NCBI GenBank assembly: GCA_017893485.1
Contig: CM030364.1
Coordinates: forward strand, 203,976,827-204,040,826
Length of the DNA: 64,000 nucleotides
Direction: 5' to 3'
Source: Hemerocallis citrina
Lineage: Eukaryota > Streptophyta > Magnoliopsida > Asparagales > Asphodelaceae
Under the pieces are notes generated by a model that was not told the origin of the DNA, ran no database searches, and worked only from the letters and a program-made list of their open reading frames with translations. Positions 61,480 to 64,000 of the stretch are shown piece by piece. The position numbers and the translations under genes were made by a program. Positions within the stretch are counted from its first letter, which is position 1. Each line of letters starts with the position of its first letter.

Positions 61480-62235
61480 GATTATATAATTGTTTAGATA
61501 GTTGATTATATAATTTTTTCTGAAGAGATTGTTTTTTTCCAAAAAATGGAGAAGTTTTATGTCAAAAAATATATATATGTAATTGTTTGTAAATCTAATA
61601 AAAATATTTAGAAAATACATTATCAAAGTAAATAATATAGTTGAAAAATGTAAACAGTTTATAAAAAATTACTCTAACCCTACGAAATACTCTAACCCTA
61701 CTGTTACCCTACTATAACCCTCTAACCCTAGCCATAACCGTTTGACACTCTAACTCTAAACCGAATTCGATGAATATAAGGAATTATGTTAAATATTTAT
61801 TTATTTACTTTAAAAGATCATATGGTGTTTCCAATTTGTTTAGATAGTTGATTATATAAATTTTTCTGAAGAGAATGTTTTTTTCCAAAAAACGAAGAAG
61901 TTTTATGTTAAATATATATATATGAAATTGTTTGTAAATCTAATAAAAATATTCAGAAAATACATTATCAAACTAAATAATATAGTTGAAAAATGTAAAC
62001 AGTTTATAAAAAATTACTCTAACCCTACTGTAACCCAACTATAACCCTCTAACACTAGCCGTAACCGTCTGACACTCTAACTCTTAAACCGAATTCAATG
62101 AATATAAAGAATTATGTTAAATATTTATTTATTTACTTTAAAAGATCATATGGTGTTTCCAATTTGTTTAGATAGGTGATTATATAAGTTTTCCTCAAGA
62201 GATTGTTTTTTTCCAAAAAATGGAGAAGTTTTATG

Positions 62236-62277
<42 letters not shown>

Positions 62278-62500
62278 TGATTTAAATCTAATAAAAATAT
62301 TCAGAAAAAACATTATCAAACTAAATAATATAGTTGAAAAATGTAAACATTAAAAGTTCATGAAAAATACTCTAACCCTACGAAAACATCGACCTTACCC
62401 TCTAACACTCTAAATCTTAAAAAATACTTTAACCCTTGCCGTAACCCTCATAACTTCTAACCCTAGCCATAACCCTCTAACACTTTAATTTTTAAATCGA
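61480..62500. repeat. Tandem array (about 347-bp unit), three copies, with degenerate AACCCTA motifs
   Basis: The phrase AATCTAATAAAAATATT(C/T)AG recurs at about 61594, 61939 and 62287, with GTTGAAAAATGTAAACA and runs of CTCTAACCCTA after it. AT microsatellites, one about 33 bp long (62240-62272), precede the later copies. Further AT-rich sequence with weaker copies continues to about 62900. No gene was seen. Confidence 0.85.
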
Positions 62501-62925
62501 ATTCAATATTTTTGAGAATATATGTTAATTCGTTTTTATTTTTTTCAAAACGAACATTAGATTTGGGGAAATTTATATAAATAATAAGAAATTAAAAATA
62601 AATTTAGGGAAAAACCATTTAAAAAAAATTAGTCAATTTTAGAAGTATAAACATTGAAGTTGATAAAAAACTAGAGCCCCAAGTTGAGGCCTATCTCTAA
62701 ACCTACTTTAACCCTCTAACACTTTAACCCTAGCCCTCTAACTCTAAACAAATTAGTCAATGTTTACGAAGAATGATATTACATCTTTATTTTTGATTTA
62801 TAAATTATATTTGGAGTTCTCTATTTGTTTGGATAGTTTATTATCTAGTATATTTTTAAATTAAGAGATTTTTCTTTAAATCTCTTGCTTTTTTTTTTGG
62901 TGAAAAATTATTCACCCTTTACCCG

Positions 62926-63372
62926 TTATTGGAGATAACGGGTTAAGTGAGCTTAACCCGTCATCACCAATAACGGGTTAAGGTGGAGTATATTGGCCGA
63001 ACTTTATCTTCAAAATGCGAAGTTTGTACAACAAAATGCAAATACACTGACAATACTATTCAATGTAACTCGTTATTTGCGATGATGGGTTAGGCTCACA
63101 TAACTCATCATCGTCAATAACAGGTTAAGTAGGTCGATATTGTCAGAACTTTATCTTCAAAATTTGAAGCTTGTACCACAAAGAACAAATACACTGCAAA
63201 TATCTTCCAACCTAACCCGTTTTTGACGATGACGGGTTAAGCTAACTTAACCCGTTATCTCCAATAACGGGTTAAGTTGTAAGATATTTGCAGTACTTTC
63301 TCTTCAAAATGTAAGTTTGTACGAATTTTCAGTCTACCTAACCCGTTATTGCCGATAACGGGTTAGGTTCAA
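62926..63372. repeat. Second array of TTAACCCGT hairpin pairs
   Basis: About seven palindromes such as TAACCCGTTATTGCCGATAA(CGGGTTA) lie in pairs about 145 bp apart, separated by phrases like CTTTATCTTCAAAAT and GTTTGTAC. Some copies have lost symmetry. The unit resembles 60662-61283 but with a different spacer. Confidence 0.88.
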
Positions 63373-63610
63373 AGAAATTTACAAATAAAAATAAACCCGG
63401 AGCAGATATATAGTTCACAAATACACAAAGTGCACACATACATAAACATACACAAACCAATTACAACATCAACATTCACAACAATATAAACTAGTTCACA
63501 AATACACAAAGTGCACACATACACAAATTGTACTCTACTTAAATACACCAAAAATCAACTTATAAATTCAAACACATTGAATTGAGCATATATATACAAT
63601 CAGAAGTGTA

Positions 63611-64000
63611 TTAAATTTTCGATGATTGACGCCTTCCATCGGCACGCTCAACTTTCATTCCGGACCTACAAAAAAAAGAAGGAATTGTAGAAATTAATAA
63701 TTCTCTTCTCATCAATTGAAAAAAATAAGGAATTGTAGAAAGAAGGTCCACAAAGTTAAATATGACATACATTTCGGCTTGAGTGTGCGTCTTTCCAAGC
63801 TCTACAAGTGAATTTGTAATGTCCGTGAATCTTGTAATCTTTTCAGACACATTCTCGTTCTCCTTCATGTGGAACATCTCAAACCTGTGAACAAGAACAT
63901 ATATTTTAGATTCTTTTACTTTATTTGTTCCTTCATGAGTTACCTCGAATGTGTGCCAAGTTTGATGTGCGGTTATTGTATTGGATACACGGTTGAACTC
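63611..64000 (-). pseudogene. Copia-type gag (UBN2-like) fragment, cut by window edge
   Basis: The minus-strand frame is open from the window edge and reads EFNRVSNTITAHQTWHTFEV, then VTHEGTNKVKESKIYVLVHR and ITRFTDITNSLVELGK, matching the UBN2/gag polypeptide of copia-type elements. After QAEM the usual continuation is lost. A consensus-like donor (GTATGT at 63770) and acceptor (TTTGTAG ending at 63666) frame a 105-bp T-rich stretch that could be an intron; the frame is open with or without it and ends in a basic tail at 63611. It is either a degenerate element or an adopted gag. Confidence 0.6.

Noticed and set aside
61430..62760. Interstitial telomere repeat
   Set aside because: The motif is AACCCTA mixed with AACCCTCT and AACCCTACTG, not regular CCCTAAA units, and it is part of a 347-bp AT-rich tandem repeat.
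60662..63372. CRISPR-like array
   Set aside because: The repeats are long, degenerate inverted pairs with repeated, not unique, spacers, in a plant genome.

Overview
The window reads as nuclear DNA of a flowering plant, most likely a dicot. It has an intron-rich plant gene followed by about 53 kb of nested transposable elements of plant families: Tat and Athila Ty3/gypsy, long solo LTRs, SIRE-like copia, an L1-type LINE, PIF/Harbinger, a tRNA-derived SINE and a plant mobile domain (PMD) gene. No CRISPR, operon or organelle feature was seen. Species cannot be named from the sequence.

Layout. (1) 1-1484: non-coding, possibly an old LTR remnant. (2) About 1485-9764, + strand: the 3' two thirds of a gene for the endocytic TPLATE-complex subunit TWD40-2, nine visible exons. 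The last intron holds a diverged tandem duplication, a SINE with an 11-bp target-site duplication (TSD), and a 45-base poly-C run. (3) 10368-11908: a PIF/Harbinger-like element flanked by TAA. (4) About 11.9-23.0 kb: a decayed Tat-lineage gypsy element with gag, pol, a 105-bp tandem-repeat spacer and an antisense ORF. (5) About 23.0-63.4 kb: a broken PMD gene and its repeat-rich surroundings, with inverted hairpin pairs (TTAACCCGT...ACGGGTTAA) upstream (23.5 kb) and downstream (60.7-63.4 kb). Two large insertions split this unit. (6) 63.6-64.0 kb: the start of a copia-type gag (UBN2) on the minus strand, cut by the window edge.

Nesting, from exact TSDs. A PMD exon holds a solo LTR (26344-34157, TSD GAAAG), which holds a second solo LTR of the same family (30246-33619, TSD CTTAC). 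Downstream of the PMD gene sits one LINE (34548-60348, 17-bp TSD, minus strand). It has been hit by four LTR elements: a solo LTR (36825-39937, TTAGG), a complete Athila (41840-51740, GATAT), a SIRE-like solo LTR (53229-54633, GGGAA) and a solo LTR (57007-60254, GAGAT). With these removed the LINE is about 8.1 kb.

Most unusual signal. Across 37.8-54.5 kb the palindrome CAGTCGACTG occurs almost only as pairs whose GTCGAC cores start 19-21 bp apart, with unrelated spacers. By hand I count 24 pairs (19 excluding the second Athila LTR). They lie in three unrelated retroelements: the 36.8-kb solo LTR, the LTRs and three protein-linker regions of Athila, and the SIRE-like solo LTR. The sister LTR at 57-60 kb lacks the pairs and carries two tRNA-like sequences at the matching place. 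I know of no description of such a dyad. Its fixed two-helical-turn (or 21-nt) spacing suggests a protein or small-RNA constraint, or a mini-sequence that spreads between elements.
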